From a bacterium (GTDB lineage Bacteria > Myxococcota_A > UBA9160 > UBA4427): a stretch of DNA of 64,000 nucleotides. Positions 63,144 to 64,000 of this stretch are shown in pieces (position 1 is the first letter of the stretch; each line of letters begins with the position of its first letter). The stretch covers positions 1 to 64,000 of the forward strand of contig JANSYR010000019.1 of NCBI GenBank assembly GCA_024742285.1, written 5' to 3'. Under the pieces are notes generated by a model. It was not told where the DNA came from. It searched no databases and saw only the letters and a program-made list of their open reading frames with translations. A program made the translations under genes and the position numbers.

Positions 63144-63914
63144 TTGGCGCCCGCCGCCGCCCGGGGTGAGCGACTCGACGAGCGGGTCGTCCGCGAAGGC
63201 CTCGCCGAGAGTCGGAGCGCGGCGCAGGCGCTGATCCTCGCGGGCCGGGTCCTCGTCGACGACACGCCCATGGACAAGGCGGGGACGCGGATCGCGCCGG
63301 AGAAGTCCGTGCGCCTCAAGGGCGGCGCCCGCGCCTTCGTCTCTCGCGGTGGCGACAAGCTCGCCTCCGCCCTCGACCATTTCGGCTTCGACCCGACCGG
63401 TCTGCGCGCTCTCGACGTCGGCGCCTCCACCGGGGGCTTCACCGACTGCCTGCTGAAGCGGGGGGCGTCCCACGTCTGCGCGATCGACGTCGGGCACTCC
63501 CAGATGCACTCCCGGCTCCGGCTCGATCCGCGGGTCGACGTCCACGAGCGGGTGAACGCGCGGCACCTCGACCCGGCCGAGTTCCCGGGGCCCTTCGATC
63601 TCTTCGTCGTCGACGTTTCCTTCATCTCCCTCACGCTGGTCCTGCCCGCGATCGATGCCTGCGCGCCGGCTGCCGACGGCCTGCTCCTCGTGAAGCCCCA
63701 GTTCGAGGTCGGGCGCGATCACGTGGGGAAGGGCGGGGTGGTTCGCGACGACGCGCGGAGGGCCGAGGCCGTGGACGCGGTCGCGGCCGCAGCGGCCTCC
63801 CTCGGCCGCCGGGAGCTCGGGCGCGTGGACAGCGCCGTGCCCGGTCCCAAGGGCAACCGCGAGATCTTCCTCTGGATATCCGGCGCCGGGGACGATGAAG
63901 GGGCAGGGGGTTGA
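63144..63914 (+). CDS. tlyA: TlyA family rRNA 2'-O-methyltransferase (S4 + FtsJ-like)
   Basis: The 256-residue protein has an N-terminal S4 RNA-binding domain (RLDERVVREGLAESRSAAQA, LILAGRVLVDD, VSRGGDKLASAL) and an FtsJ-like SAM domain with LDVGASTGGFTDCLLKRGAS, AIDVGHSQMH, LFVVDVSFISLTLVLPAI and LLVKPQFEVGRDHVGKGGVV. TlyA proteins methylate 16S and/or 23S rRNA ribose and were once called hemolysins. The TTG at 63144 is the only start near the first conserved residue and has no strong ribosome-binding site. It is 13 bp after dxs. Confidence 0.92.
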   Translation: MAPAAARGERLDERVVREGLAESRSAAQALILAGRVLVDDTPMDKAGTRIAPEKSVRLKGGARAFVSRGGDKLASALDHFGFDPTGLRALDVGASTGGFTDCLLKRGASHVCAIDVGHSQMHSRLRLDPRVDVHERVNARHLDPAEFPGPFDLFVVDVSFISLTLVLPAIDACAPAADGLLLVKPQFEVGRDHVGKGGVVRDDARRAEAVDAVAAAAASLGRRELGRVDSAVPGPKGNREIFLWISGAGDDEGAGG

Positions 63915-63919
63915 TTCCG

Positions 63920-63933
63920 GGTCCCGCGGGACC
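63920..63933. other. 14-bp perfect palindrome just after tlyA
   Basis: The sequence ggtcccgcgggacc is fully self-complementary. It lies 6 bp after the tlyA stop. No U-run follows, so it is not a clear intrinsic terminator. Confidence 0.35.
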
Positions 63934-64000
63934 AGGTTCGCCCCACGCGGATGGGGAGGGGCCGGGCTGCTATGGTCCCGAATGCCCGCGATGCGCCGGT

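Noticed and set aside
63920-63933. Terminator after tlyA
   Set aside because: Palindrome without loop or U-run.

Overview
The window is a GC-rich, gene-dense bacterial chromosome segment with no rRNA, insertion sequence, phage or CRISPR array that I can see. The gene families point to a free-living member of the former Deltaproteobacteria (Myxococcota or a Desulfobacterota/Binatota-like lineage). They include an MJ0042 zinc finger/DUF3426 protein, a PHA regulator, a MerR/ParA locus, a PEP-CTERM protein, an FtsEX-EnvC-CtpA cluster, a System I cytochrome c maturation operon, a complete F420 side-chain/GTP-transfer cluster and a selenoprotein. The taxonomy is inferred from gene content, not from a marker tree. 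Many genes overlap by 4 bp (ATGA/GTGA/TTGA) and GTG/TTG starts are common.

Layout. 1-5.5 kb (minus strand): the 5' end of a secreted thrombospondin-repeat protein, then a run of an ArsA-like ATPase pair, a small protein, the PHA regulator PhaR and a histone-deacetylase-family hydrolase. 5.6-9.9 kb: a zinc-finger/DUF3426 membrane protein facing tatA, then a phosphohexomutase and an EI24/CysZ-like membrane protein. 9.9-15.2 kb (minus): a hydrolase-like protein, an ECF-type sigma factor, and an unusual MerR / ParA-CBM48 fusion / degenerate MinD-like / unknown-protein group. 15.6-27.6 kb: a broken ATP-cone kinase gene, trmB-rlmN, a metallophosphatase, a five-LysM MltD-like lytic transglycosylase, ffh, a biotin/lipoyl carrier, a GNAT protein, a DUF3500 Tat-exported protein and an SDR. 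27.6-37.5 kb: PlsB acyltransferase, hisI-hisG-Nudix, an orphan molybdopterin oxidoreductase, a PAS histidine kinase and a zinc-ribbon protein with a textbook terminator.

38.2-45.0 kb (minus): a System I cytochrome c maturation operon ccmE-ccmF-(CcmI-like/zinc ribbon protein)-ccmA-ccmB-ccmC behind a near-consensus promoter. 45.3-49.9 kb: aminotransferase-engB converging on lipoprotein-cofD-cofC-cofE (F420 synthesis). 50.1-52.5 kb: a secreted propeller-like protein and a lamin-tail PEP-CTERM protein. 52.7-53.0 kb: an ArsC-like thioredoxin-fold gene interrupted by an in-frame TGA in a UxxC motif, followed by a SECIS-like hairpin, so almost certainly a selenoprotein. 53.4-63.9 kb (plus): a conserved unknown protein, then ftsE-ftsX-envC-ctpA-xseA and xseB-ispA-dxs-tlyA.

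The genes most worth attention are the selenoprotein (52688-53029), the ParA-CBM48 locus (11809-15168), the ccm operon with a CxxxF CcmE and an unusual zinc-ribbon/CcmI-like protein, and the F420 cluster. Base composition, promoter scores and homology were judged by eye; no searches were run.
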